DNA of 14,007 bases from Saccoglossus kowalevskii (GCF_000003605.2 NW_003129368.1:139382-153388), one strand, 5' to 3'; positions 1 through 8,890 are shown, counted from the first letter of the stretch. Notes: a model not told the origin generated them from the sequence alone. Translations and numbers: made by a program.

Positions 1-182
1 ATAGTCTATTGGCCCCCAAAGTGTATAATGCCATCGTAGATTAACAATAACATATGAATTATGATAGTCTATTGGCCCCAAAAGTGTATAATTCCATCAT
101 AGATTAACAATAACATATGAATTATTATAGTCTATTGGCCCCAAAAGTGTATAATGCCATCATAGATTAACATTGACAGATG
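1..182. repeat. 63-bp tandem satellite, about 2.9 copies, cut by window edge
   Basis: Copies start at 1, 64 and 127, each opening with atagtctattggcccc. The first two units are 63 bp and differ at only a few positions (for example cccccaaa versus ccccaaaa, and atgcc versus attcc). The third copy decays after about 50 bp (aacattgacagatga instead of aacaataacatatga). The array probably continues to the left of the window. It lies about 230 bp beyond the stop codon of the transferrin-like gene, so it is intergenic or 3'-flanking sequence. No function is visible. Confidence 0.93.
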
Positions 183-412
183 AAGGGCGGCAAATACAAA
201 TTGGTAAATTTCGCGGGGAAAAATAGATACATTATCGAGTAAATCTCAACATTGTTCGGTAATATGCTACTTCTCTCATAGGCTGAAATAAAATTATTCT
301 TATTGGTCGAGAGTATCCAGCAGTACCTCTATATAACAAAGCGACTAAAACGAAATTATGTAATAATGGGAATAATAAAAAGAATTGAAATATTATGAAT
401 CTGCGACATTGA

Positions 413-706
413 TCATTGTTCATTTTTGTTAAAATAGAAAACCAATAGTATGGATATTATGATCATTAGAGAATGTTTAAAACTTCGTGTCCCAGATGTT
501 TGTGCCAAAACTTTAGGGGGAATACAACCGGTCAAACTTTGCTGGAGCCTTAGATGATCTTGTCCTAGCCAATCAGAATACTCCGTCTTGCTGCTTTTGA
601 CGACAAGCTTATTTGTGGCGTCACTGAACATCAAATCAGGACTTGTATAGTTCGAAGAGTCGAACATCTTGAAACCATTATCATTGTTATCACCACCAAA
701 AAAATA
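413..706 (-). CDS. Transferrin-like terminal exon G with membrane-anchor tail
   Basis: The acceptor is cttgtattttcag before 706, in phase 0, with stop TGA at 415-413. It encodes NGFKMFDSSNY, DLMFSDAT and YSDWLGQDHL, the closing segment of a transferrin lobe with its last Cys (354). A Ser/Thr-rich linker follows (about 355-372), then the hydrophobic stretch LMIIISILLVFYF and a short polar end NKNEQ. Melanotransferrin is GPI-anchored through a similar C-terminal hydrophobic tail. A single-pass anchor with a five-residue cytoplasmic end is the alternative. No clear AATAAA signal on this strand was found in the remaining 412 bases. Confidence 0.94.
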   Translation of the reverse strand, partial: YFFGGDNNDNGFKMFDSSNYTSPDLMFSDATNKLVVKSSKTEYSDWLGQDHLRLQQSLTGCIPPKVLAQTSGTRSFKHSLMIIISILLVFYFNKNEQ

Positions 707-3700
707 CTGAAAATACAAGAGATAATGCAATTCAATTATTCGTGTTGTGAATTTACATTACCGTTATTATTATTCATGCCTTTCGATCCACGGCATCAAT
801 TAGTATAATTAACACCGCTCAATGCGTTTTATGTGTGGTCATTCGTCAATAAACACATTTCTCATATAAATTGTCTTCATACTAAATGGCATATGACTAC
901 GTGGCCGAACAAATTGTCTTTTCCAACGATTTTTCCTCTATGGACTTGCGATTTGACGGAAAACAGAATTGAAATATAAATCACAATGTTGTCATATTTA
1001 AAGTTTATTGTTTCAAGACTCAATTACTGATACAAAATGATCAAAAAAAGAGAAATTTATAACTAAATTATTTCTAGATAGGGTCAGGATTGTAATCCAA
1101 TCTGATTAAAATATGATGTATTGTACGGCGTGTATTTTATTTTATATATTTAATTTACTTTCACTATTTTTTTAAAATTTATTCTTTATATTACGTACTT
1201 GTGATTCGGTATATTTTTAACTATCACTACATACATCTGCTTGTTGGCTTTCAAAATTACCAAAACTTCAAACAATAAATACAAAATAAAATAAATAAAT
1301 ATACAAAAAAAACCAAAACTAGGATCTCATTTCACTCAGATTGGTTTGTAATCCTTTTGTAGAAGACCGGACGCATTCAATCGTTTTTTTAATTTAGCGA
1401 ATAGACGAGTTTTGAGTCCCGGGGCGTGTTCCATGATTGTCACGTTACTGAATACTGAAAACACTTGTGACAAAAGAAATTGTCATCTAGACATATTTTA
1501 CATGTTAAAGTTCATACGAATACAAAATATATAAATTAAATTCTTAGATTCAGCTTTATGATTACAAAACACATTTTCTATATTTTATGTTTGTGAACTT
1601 TCAAAAATAACATTGGATGTCTACACTACAGAATCAGCACGTTCTGCATAAAACTGAAGCTGGAACTATGTAATTCTGGTGACCGGAACTCATCTATTTT
1701 ATTATTAATATATCCAATTTACATACGATCTTTCCAGCATTGATGATATTGCACGTGAGAAATATATTGGATGCAACGTGATAACAATGCGTGCCAAACA
1801 AAACCGTCGCATCGGACATAATGCCATTGACTGCGTACCATCTAAGAAGGTGCGCACTGCCAACAGGGTGTGGAAGATTCACGGGAAACTGAACCAAAGT
1901 CCTGAACCAATTGTGTCGATATTTTAAGTAGTTATTAACACATTTGTATAAGTGTTAAAGTGTGTTTTTCATTTTTCTGTTCCCGGTGTGTGTGAAGCCA
2001 CAGTTGCCGAAGTATAAAACCGAAAGTTATTTGCTCTGCATGATCACATACTTGCACCACGTTTGTACCTTCCAAGCTTGCACAAAGAAGTTACTGCAAA
2101 ACCAATTATTTTCACTATTTGGATGTTTTGTGCAATTTCACTGGGTTTTCACGAACTTGTCAGAAAAACAATGAGTAATATTGTTATTCTACATTCTACA
2201 TTCTACATCAACGAAAAAAGCAAAATTAAAACCCAGTGAATACTTAATGTATATTTCAACAAAACATGCAAGAAGGATTTACTCACTTGTCCTATGCGAA
2301 GCATTTTTCTGTATTTGTGTAATTCTCTATCTGTTTTGTTACCACTTGTCATTACAATGTTAGAGGGCACCTGCAACGCATCAAATACAGTTACACCATA
2401 CAACTGTGTACAGATAGATACGTCATCATTTTGTAAATGGTACTGATTGCCAATTCTAAAAATACGTATGACAGCAGAGGTACATTACTTGGGGTTTGTA
2501 ACTACGGTGACATGATACCAAGATCCCGTCACAATCTCGCTCTCGCATAAGCGTTCCAACTCAGAAAAATGCGAATGCGCATGCCCGAGGTAACTAGGAT
2601 ACTGGGATGTCCAGGTGGATCAAAATAGCTGCCCACGGTATGACGGATTACGAGAACTATATTTTCTGTACATTTTCGATGTATTACATTTTTCACTATG
2701 ATAGCGACAAGAAAAGTTTTATTTTTTCATTACAAACCTTGAACATTGATATGTGTCATGTCAGAAGGTCGTAGCCTCAGTCTCGTTATCTACGAGAAGT
2801 GACTTGAATGGGATCTTGACATGATGTCACCATACAGTACTATGCGAGTTGCAAACCCCAAGTAATGTACCTCTGATGACAGTCGTACAACAACATGACC
2901 AATATACACACGCTACCTGACAATATGTCACCACTACCAGATACATTCAATCTGTAAACTTTAGTTGTTTACCTTGTTGAAATGACAGTCCTCATATTCA
3001 GAGGGCGCTCGTCGAGTCCCGTTCTTACAGAGAAGTTTAAGGCCAACTGATATTCCAGATTGCGTTGATGATAGTGATTGTATATCAAATGTTACTGCCA
3101 ATGCTGATAAATGATTGGTGAATGCAATTTCACCAGTTCCTTCTATTAAACATCTATGAGAAAATAGGATAAGTTCAGGTTGAATCACCACTGTCATGCA
3201 AAACAGTTCGATGACCCCTGCCCTTATAAACATCGTGTGTGCTCCTGTGAAAATTATTTGAACTGCATTGGGCAACCCATTGTAAAAATGACACAATGAA
3301 AGATAATGCCCAAATTGAACTAGTTCACTAATGCGTTCATCGACTTTTACATAAAATAAATAAATGCGATAAAAACATAATGGATTTTAATAAGAAACGT
3401 GGTCAAATAAAACAACGTAAAAGTTTGTTTCAATGCTAATTTCAGAATAATGACGAATAACTATAAAACTAATACAGCTGTAGATATTAACACATTGCTT
3501 CAACCCACCTGTGTCATGCGGACTCCACAGACGTTTGTTAAAATAAGTTATTAGTCTGCTAGATATAAGAACGACGGCCGTTAATGAAATGGGATACTAA
3601 GAAAAAGTTAACGCGCCACGTGACTATACATATTATCATACCTTAACGACCCCATGTTGCCATAGTATAATTCCTTGTGGTTGCGACGACATGTCAGTGT

Positions 3701-6700
3701 GTTGGCACATGCATCACAGAGATCTTGACCATTCATCCCACCCGTATCGTAAGCTCCCAACAGCACACCTAGAAAAGCGAGCTCATTGTAGTTATGGGTC
3801 ACCGTATAAACGCAATATTGTAATGAGATGATATATATTGCTCAAAGTCTTATCTACGAATACCACGATAATTGAATGAGGGCGCAGCAACTCATGTCCG
3901 CCAAGGTGACACAGAGCCTTGAATTTTGAATCCATTGACAAATAATTGAGTTTGTAATATTGTTGTATTTAACCGCTTTCCTGTAAATATGCAACATGAT
4001 TTTGCAGCTCTCTGATAAACCGACTGCTCATCATATAATCTACGACGGTGACGTTGAGTGTCATTTTAAATATCAGATCAACATACCCGGTACACATCCT
4101 TCCTCGAATAACGTGTCTACAGATAAGGTATCCGTCCAGTTGGAGAACTCATCGCGATTGTTGTATTGACATCCATCCCTCTGCAAAACTCCCCAGTCAA
4201 ACATGGTTGCTATGGGAACCACCCATCCAGCACCCATCTTTATTCCACTAAAGCATGCTGTTCGATTCTCCATGGTGTCAATATTGATGTCATCATTATT
4301 TTCTTTGCTAACGGCTACGGCGTATGATTCCGTACCACCTGTGTGCAAGCGAGAAGATGATAAAAAAAACTTTAACAAACGTAAATACCGGAGACGATCG
4401 CAATGGCAATTGAAAATTTTTAAAATAAATCACTAAACGATAAATCAGTCCAATTAATTCTGGGAATATCCAGGAGACTACTACAGCTAGCGTAAGAATA
4501 GTTTATGTTAATCGCGTGAATTGATAACTTACGTAAATGCACCGAACAGAACGACGAGAGTCGGCTATGCGTTTTGATATTGGCCGTAGATTTGATTGGG
4601 GTGACAAACGTAAATACTGGAGACGATCGCAATGGCAGTTGAAAATGTTTCAAATAAATCACTAAACGATACCCTTGTGATGGGTATTTAATAATAAAAT
4701 CAGTCCAATTCATGTAGTGATTCATGTGTGAGACTACTGTAATTAGTGTAAGAATAGTTTATGTCAATCGCCTTTATTATGTCCATTGTTAAAATAATTA
4801 AACTCTTCTCTAAAGTTGGAGAGGGGTGCCCTAAGAAGTACTCTGTACCAGACATGCACTTCAAAAAATATGAATGCCATTATCTTGCAGTATGTTATGC
4901 TTACTTGAATATTTCTCTGCCAGGATGGGTATCAGACCGTATTGTTTCCCGGCAACATACGCATCTCCTGCATCCAAGTTGATGAGATCAGCTCTGCCGT
5001 CAAATATAGTGTGCATGCAATCCTAAAACAGAATTATCAGTTACACCATGATACTAATGCACATCGGAAACTATCTGACTACCAATATATGCCTTCCCGT
5101 CAATAACGCCCTCTCGCGGGGAAGAGCTACTATAGCCTGGGACCTATACGTAGGTCCTAGTTCATGCATACCAAGATAAACTCTCGAATGAAAATAAGTT
5201 AGACCTACAATTGTGAATACGTACTACTATAAAGTGCGAGTTGGGTGTGAACATAATATATTCATTACGACGGATCTCGATGGATTGAGTGTCAGTCATA
5301 ACAACGACATGGAATGATTGAACAAAAATTGTGACCAATGATATATGACCAGTGACCGTCGACATTGCAGCGGAAACGTGTTGTTTTTATTAAGCTTGTC
5401 GATGATTTCTCTGTTAATATGTGCCGGTGAAATTTAGAGTAACCCCGGACCACCAATGGGAAAAGCAATCCCCGTAAAACAATCACAATCAGCGGACCAT
5501 TTTACAAACGAACTGACGTTCGAAATAGCTCCGCTGTCCTACAAGAACATTGACAAAACGCAGTAAATATCATTTTTTCGCCACGAATGTCAAGAATATT
5601 TTCTGAAAATAAAGAATTAATGATATCGTCGTGAAATCTGATCTGATAGAGGTCTACCCAAGATGCCTACACATAACAAAATTATTAGGCTAATACTTTT
5701 TAAGAAAATATAACTTTTTACTAAAAATGAAATTTTCACGAAATAAACCTATATATAACATAACAAAGGGCTGGTAGCTGGTAGCCGAGATAGTAATTCA
5801 TATAGTAACACAGCCACTGTTCCTTTTTTTTTATTATCTTGAAAATACTGAGAAAATTTGCCCATTTCCCCCTTGAAATGTTTTTTCTGCATACAAAATG
5901 CATGGAAAGTTTCTCAAAAGACAAAATTTCACTGAGAAACTTCAATTGAATCTGAGAAAATTCAGCGAAAATAAGGCTTAGAGGGAACACTGAACACAGC
6001 GCATCTTAAATACTACAAACTAAAATATTGTACGTATGACAATGAATATAATGAAGACATTAGACCCTTTCACTCCAGATAAAGACCGCAGGATAAATCG
6101 GACTAGTATTAATGCCCACTACAATAGTGAAAATACTAACAAAAAAACAGTCCCCCGTACAGGTTTGCACTCATTTTACCGTTTTAATCTGGTATGTTTT
6201 CAAAGGTTAGCGTTACAGGCTTTAATAAATGCATTATTCAATTATTATACAGATAATAATTAAACAGGAAAAAGAAACATATGGGCGTAATAATATCAAT
6301 TATGTACCGATAAGTGATTTACAGAGTGAGTAGCAATCAGAATTGCATTTGGTGTTTTTCAGCATCAATGAGAGACAAGCCATGGTGTTTCTTGCATAAT
6401 TCCACACTGAAAACGTAGAAGCAATTGGCCTGACAGTTTCAATGTGTTGTTGAGAGGGTGGTGGTATTTTTAAGCAGTTAGCTCGTAAAGCAGGTGTGGA
6501 CATGACTTTTGAGTCACTCACCGGGTCAGTGTCAACAGATGGTGGAAATAAGAGAATAAATTTTTGATAGAAGGTTGTGTTAACCTTTCCTAGTACTTCA
6601 AATGAAAATTAAAGCATCCAGGGTATAAGTAGCTAACACCACGATACATCGAGGAGTTTTTCCCGGCTACGCCCTCACAATACCCCTATGTAACATGATG

Positions 6701-7271
6701 TTTCCTACAATAACCCGAAAGCATTAAGCAAACAGTTCCGTGGTAGAACAAGATACTACCGACAAAGTTGTAAAAGCAGCTTTATCTGCCTAGAAAATTT
6801 CAGAAAATCTGCAACCCAAAACAGGGCGGTGGTCATCGCGCTGCGCATGGGCTACATTTGTGTTGATAAACCTTGATTTTCCCATAATCCAATGCGCCTT
6901 TCTAATTGACACGACTTGCACTACTTACCTCCTTCAATCACCTAAAAGAAAATACCAATTTAAGCTTGGTAACATTTCAATTTGTACTCGTCCATGTGCG
7001 CAACAGTCGCCATCTTTGTTTATATGAGACCCATATATCTCGTGCATGCGTGGCACGACGACTACCCCCCTTTAAGAACGGTTATAATTTCTTCTGTACT
7101 ACTACAATACTGGGCTTGTTCGGATTTTATATTCACCCGACACATAATAACATACCAGTGTATTGTAGCGTCGAATACACTCCACTTTTGGTAAGATCGC
7201 CTTTTCCTTGAATGCTGCACTCATGTCTTCACATTTGGTTTTTTCATCACGTGATATCACACACCATTTAA
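413..7271 (-). CDS. Transferrin-family protein, melanotransferrin-like single lobe, 7 exons, 5' end not resolved
   Basis: Seven exons join, highest coordinate first: 7271-7156, 5022-4905, 4338-4087, 3768-3642, 3153-2973, 2370-2287, 706-413 (stop TGA 415-413). All six introns are GT-AG and all phases agree, giving 390 residues after the incoming split codon. The product is one whole transferrin lobe: opening motif VKWCVIS, NLDAGDAYVAGKQYG, SYAVAV, AGW, EEGCVPG, LCDAC, YYG, GEIAF, LLCKNGT, DCHF, VPSNIVM, NGFKMFDSSNY and YSDWLG. It has 14 cysteines, an even number as expected for disulfides, and five N-glycosylation sequons (residues 103, 145, 249, 276, 312). The last block is closest to the C-lobe of melanotransferrin. 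The C-terminus is hydrophobic (residues 373-385), suggesting a GPI signal or a single membrane anchor. Family members bind ferric iron with carbonate. Here the Asp ligand is kept (D56), but the two Tyr, Arg and His positions read S83, N200, M113 and N269, so iron binding is doubtful (residue matching recalled from human transferrin). No second lobe was found upstream within the window. The signal-peptide exon is not identified. Confidence 0.93.
707..2286 (-). other. Intron F-G of the transferrin-like gene (1,580 bp)
   Basis: It is bounded by gtgagt and ttttcag. The stretch at about 1120-1320 is very AT-rich, low-complexity sequence. An open frame on the minus strand at 1694-1897 was read for transferrin motifs and shows none. 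No transposon ends were recognised. Confidence 0.85.
2287..2370 (-). CDS. Transferrin-like exon F (His ligand exon)
   Basis: This is an 84-nt exon with acceptor gatgcgttgcag and donor caa|gtgagt, phase 0 on both sides. It encodes VPSNIVMTSGNKTDRELHKY, equivalent to the VPAHAVV block of other transferrins. The His iron ligand (His249 in the human N-lobe) is Asn (269). The exon is flanked by large introns; the upstream one contains a 401-bp transposon. Confidence 0.93.
2468..2474. repeat. Target-site duplication ATGACAG, left copy
   Basis: An identical heptamer at 2876-2882 sits directly outside the right inverted repeat of the 401-bp element. This defines the insertion boundaries. Confidence 0.8.
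2475..2875. mobile_element. hAT-like MITE, 401 bp, with terminal inverted repeats
   Basis: The left end begins CAGAGGTACATTACTTGGGG and the right end is its reverse complement. The match covers 29 bp with one mismatch, then resumes after an offset around GGTGACAT and AAGATCCC. The element is flanked by identical 7-bp ATGACAG (2468-2474 and 2876-2882). CAGAGG ends are typical of hAT elements, whose duplications are usually 8 bp; here only 7 match. It has no coding capacity. It occupies two thirds of the 602-bp intron between exons E and F. Confidence 0.88.
2973..3153 (-). CDS. Transferrin-like exon E
   Basis: The acceptor is ttctcatag before 3153 and the donor is aacaag|gtaaac at 2973/2972; the phase is 2 in and 0 out. 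It encodes CLIEGTGEIAF, matching the CL-x-G-x-GDVAF block, then LKLLCKNGTRRAPSEYEDCH, matching the family's ELLC-DGTR-Y-CH block. The Lys or Arg usual in the AFVKH part is replaced (AFTNH). The open frame continues upstream of 3153 only as intron read-through. Confidence 0.94.
3642..3768 (-). CDS. Transferrin-like exon D (second Tyr exon)
   Basis: The acceptor is cgcttttctag before 3768 and the donor is ttaag|gtatga at 3642/3641; the phase is 1 in and 2 out. It encodes LCDAC, a further Cys, and YYGNMGSLR. The family motif here is Y-[YF]-G-Y-[ST]-G-A-F-[KR]-C, whose second-tyrosine ligand position (Tyr188 in the human N-lobe) is Asn (200) in this gene. The split Arg codon leads directly into the Cys that opens exon E. 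Confidence 0.94.
4087..4338 (-). CDS. Transferrin-like exon C (first Tyr and anion-site exon)
   Basis: The acceptor is gcttgcacacag before 4338 and the donor is ccgg|gtatgt at 4087/4086; the phase is 1 in and 1 out. It carries SYAVAV, where family members usually have a Tyr two residues before AVAV; here that position is Ser (83). The anion-binding stretch reads CFSGIKMGAGW, where the family has C-H-T-G-x-x-R-x-A-G-W, so the carbonate-binding Arg is Met (113). It ends with FEEGCVPG. Two sequons, NRT and NWT, are present. Confidence 0.95.
4375..4771. repeat. Tandem duplication, about 140-168 bp units, 229-bp offset
   Basis: Copy 1 spans about 4375-4515 and copy 2 about 4604-4771. Both share acaaacgtaaatac, ggagacgatcgcaatggca, aaataaatcactaaacgat, atcagtccaatt, gtaagaatagtttatgt and aatcgc. 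Copy 2 carries about 28 extra bases (ACCCTTGTGATGGGT plus a TA-rich stretch) between cgat and aaatcagtcc. The pair lies in the intron between exons B and C and starts only about 35 bp from the exon C splice acceptor. It is non-coding. Confidence 0.9.
4905..5022 (-). CDS. Transferrin-like exon B (Asp ligand exon)
   Basis: The acceptor is ctgttttag before 5022 and the donor is ttcaa|gtaagc at 4905/4904; the phase is 0 in and 1 out. It encodes DCMHTIFDGRADLINLDAGD followed by AYVAGKQYGLIPILAEKY, the best-preserved part of the lobe. The Asp of LDAG (residue 56) matches the iron-ligand Asp of classical transferrins and is intact. Confidence 0.95.
5140..5157. repeat. Small perfect hairpin in intron A-B
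   Basis: GGACCTA-TACG-TAGGTCC is a 7-bp perfect inverted repeat with a 4-base loop. It sits near gccctctcgcgggg, a GC-rich patch in AT-rich intron. It may be the centre or end of a small transposon remnant; no duplication flanks were found. Confidence 0.55.
5807..5814. repeat. Target-site duplication AACACAGC, left copy
   Basis: The identical octamer at 5993-6000 flanks the other end of the 178-bp element. Confidence 0.85.
5815..5992. mobile_element. hAT-type MITE, 178 bp, with perfect 8-bp target duplication
   Basis: The right end reads ..CTTAGAGGGAACACTG, i.e. CAGTGTTCCCTCTAAG on the minus strand, a common hAT terminus. The left end reads CACTGTTCC, one mismatch from it over nine bases. 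Directly outside lie identical octamers AACACAGC (5807-5814 and 5993-6000), the 8-bp duplication expected of hAT transposition. The inside is AT-rich without coding capacity. It sits inside the intron between exons A and B. Confidence 0.85.
7156..7271 (-). CDS. Transferrin-like exon A (lobe start)
   Basis: The acceptor is ttatgttacag before 7271 and the donor is ctg|gtatgt at 7156/7155. The exon enters in phase 1 (one base comes from an upstream exon) and leaves in phase 0. It encodes VKWCVIS, KCEDMSAAF and PKVEC, the canonical first strand and helix of a transferrin lobe with its first three cysteines. Because it begins in mid-codon, at least one coding exon lies upstream, expected to carry the signal peptide or, in a two-lobed protein, the end of an N-lobe. 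Confidence 0.93.
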
Positions 7272-7452
7272 CTGTAACATAAATATATAGGCACGCTTCA
7301 CAAATCAAGCCAATGGCCGCACACCCCTGGTAAAACGCAAACTACGTTAGGGTGGCTTAACTCTGTTCACTGCACTGACATTTAACGAGAAATGTCATTG
7401 CTTCACCAGCATTTAAAACTTTACATTACAGTATGCATGTTAACAAAAATTT

Positions 7453-7592
7453 AAAGCTGGAGGGTCGTCACCTGCGCACGCGCGGGAATTGAGTCCCAAA
7501 CGACGATGACAGCACACGCTAAAAACGCTTGTTTGTAAATAATACGAGAACGGAACGAGAACGGATACGTCACTGCTTTGTGCATGACCTCC
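7453..7592 (-). other. Possible first exon with signal peptide (uncertain)
   Basis: A minus-strand frame opens at ATG 7592-7590 (an earlier in-frame ATG lies at 7619-7617 region) and holds a hydrophobic run AFLACAVIVVW followed by small residues (IPARA), resembling a secretion signal. It ends near a fair donor, gcgcag|gtgacg. That donor gives phase 0, but exon A needs one incoming base; the phase-1 alternative (c|gtgcgc) is a poor donor. The segment also overlaps the CRE and NRF1 promoter motifs. It may therefore be 5' UTR or promoter rather than coding sequence. Confidence 0.25.
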
Positions 7593-7611
7593 GCGCGAAC
7601 CAATGACGTCA
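7473..7611. promoter_or_regulatory. CpG-rich promoter candidate with NRF1, CRE and CCAAT sites
   Basis: TGCGCACGCGCG at 7473-7484 fits the palindromic NRF1 consensus YGCGCAYGCGCR. TGACGTCA at 7604-7611 is a perfect CRE and overlaps a CCAAT box (7600-7604). A second CRE half (ACGTCA) is at 7567-7572, next to an 11-bp direct repeat, acgagaacgga twice (about 7544-7565). This cluster in otherwise AT-rich DNA lies about 200-340 bp upstream of transferrin exon A. The minus-strand gene is the obvious client, though such promoters can fire both ways. The motif reading is direct; the promoter role is inferred. Confidence 0.6.
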
Positions 7612-7619
7612 TCGGTTGC

Positions 7620-8106
7620 CTGGTCGTACGGCAGTCGTTTTGAACGTGATCAAGGTGACTGACTCGTAGTTGATTTCCGAGAGCTTTTCTCGCTGTCAAT
7701 TTTGATTATTTTTTACTGACATTGATAAAACGTTTTATATTAGAGTGATTTTGTATATTTATGATGAAATAAGAAATATTGGATGCATTTCAGCTGATAT
7801 TTATACCCACCGAAAACGCATGACATTGATCTGCTGAAAGAGGTCGGCAAACAGGCCTGGGACCTCAGCAGAGTGGATGGAAATAGTGGTAGCTATGTCA
7901 AATGTCTGGGAACTAAATACTAATTCAAATGTTATTGGATTATAGTTATAGTTGCACGGATTTACATGGTTCTGGTTTCAGTTACGTTCCCGTTGTGGGC
8001 GCTTGTACTTAATCGTTTTCTGACACCCGTGAACGTAACGCAAACGAAATTACAAACAATACGTTACGTACGCAAATCTTAAACTCTCTAATGACAGCAT
8101 TGACGC
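7620..8106. other. Intergenic stretch, nothing recognised
   Basis: No open frame with family motifs, no transposon ends and no repeats shared with the rest of the window were seen. Confidence 0.6.
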
Positions 8107-8155
8107 CAATCTCCTTCCCAGAGGCCTTTGCGCTTTACGCAATAGTACCTCTGCC
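8107..8155. repeat. Dispersed repeat, copy 1 (partner at 8996-9040)
   Basis: It shares caatctccttccc, then cctttgcgctttacgcaatag and cctctgcc with 8996-9040, differing by a 4-base indel and a single substitution. The core TTGCGctttaCGCAA is an imperfect-spacer inverted repeat conserved in both copies. It may be a fragment of an interspersed element; the family is not recognised. Confidence 0.85.
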
Positions 8156-8890
8156 ACAGGCAGCCTTCAATTTTGTGCTCAATCACCTCACTACGCACGG
8201 CCATTTTCCGTATGTGACAAAACGTATGTGACATCCAAACTATTTATTGATGTCAGACTTCAGTAAAAAACATAAATACGAACCATTTTATCACGGACTA
8301 TGTTTTGCAAGGTAATGTTATTGTAGTGAAATGGCGCACGTGATAAACTAAAACTAGGGAAAACAGCATTCTGTTTATGTACATAAGATGGGGAAAGAAA
8401 CATTAAACACTAATTTTACTCGAAGGGATTTCCTAACAATCCCGTTCGTCTTGTTTTCTGGTGAATATTTCAATACTATTTCTAGCTTGAACGAATTCTT
8501 TTGTAAATTATAACTATTTCACTGTTTTCAGTGCGTTCACAAAACCGAGATTTATCAGCTATCGATGAAGTTACGAGAAATAAAAAAAGACATTTTACGT
8601 TTTTACAGGAAATAAAATGAAAGTTTCATTTACAGTAAAAAATAGGTTTTTTACACTTTACAAATAAAGCAAATTCCATTTTATATTTTTCATAATTTGT
8701 GTTTAAGAAACAAAATTGGAATTGCGTAAGAATTACAACATTTAATGTGGAAAATACTTTATACGCTTACAAAAAATAAGATCTTTGTACAAATTACGAA
8801 CAAATAAAATAACTGATTACATTTAACGCCTTGTCCATGTCTACGAATTTACGTTTTTTATTTATTTAAATTACATTATTACGGAAATTA
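8156..8890. other. AT-rich intergenic stretch, nothing recognised
   Basis: An E-box CACGTG occurs at about 8337 in gcgcacgtgat. Otherwise I see only AT-rich sequence, with no motif-bearing open frame on either strand. Confidence 0.6.

Larger units (their letters stand above)
5023..7155 (-). other. Intron A-B of the transferrin-like gene (2,133 bp)
   Basis: It is bounded by gtatgt and ttttag. It contains a perfect 7-bp inverted repeat with a 4-base loop at 5140-5157 and a 178-bp hAT-type MITE at 5815-5992. A minus-strand open frame at 6300-6521 is not recognisable as a transferrin exon or any family I know. The rest shows nothing clear. Confidence 0.85.

Noticed and set aside
1694-1897. Minus-strand frame as an extra transferrin exon
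   Set aside because: The lobe is already continuous from exon F to exon G in matching phase, and this frame carries no transferrin motif.
3154-3296. Upstream part of the minus-strand frame containing exon E
   Set aside because: This is intron read-through beyond a good splice acceptor; the phase match with exon D shows the exon starts at 3153.
5736-5990. Minus-strand 84-codon frame
   Set aside because: It lies almost wholly within the 178-bp hAT MITE and is explained by it.
6300-6521. Minus-strand 73-codon frame in intron A-B as an exon or transposase piece
   Set aside because: Its composition looks protein-like, but I recognise no family, and exons A and B already join in phase without it.
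7451-7699. Minus-strand 82-codon frame as a full protein
   Set aside because: It shows no domain and overlaps CRE, CCAAT and NRF1 motifs; only its signal-peptide-like part is kept as a low-confidence entry.
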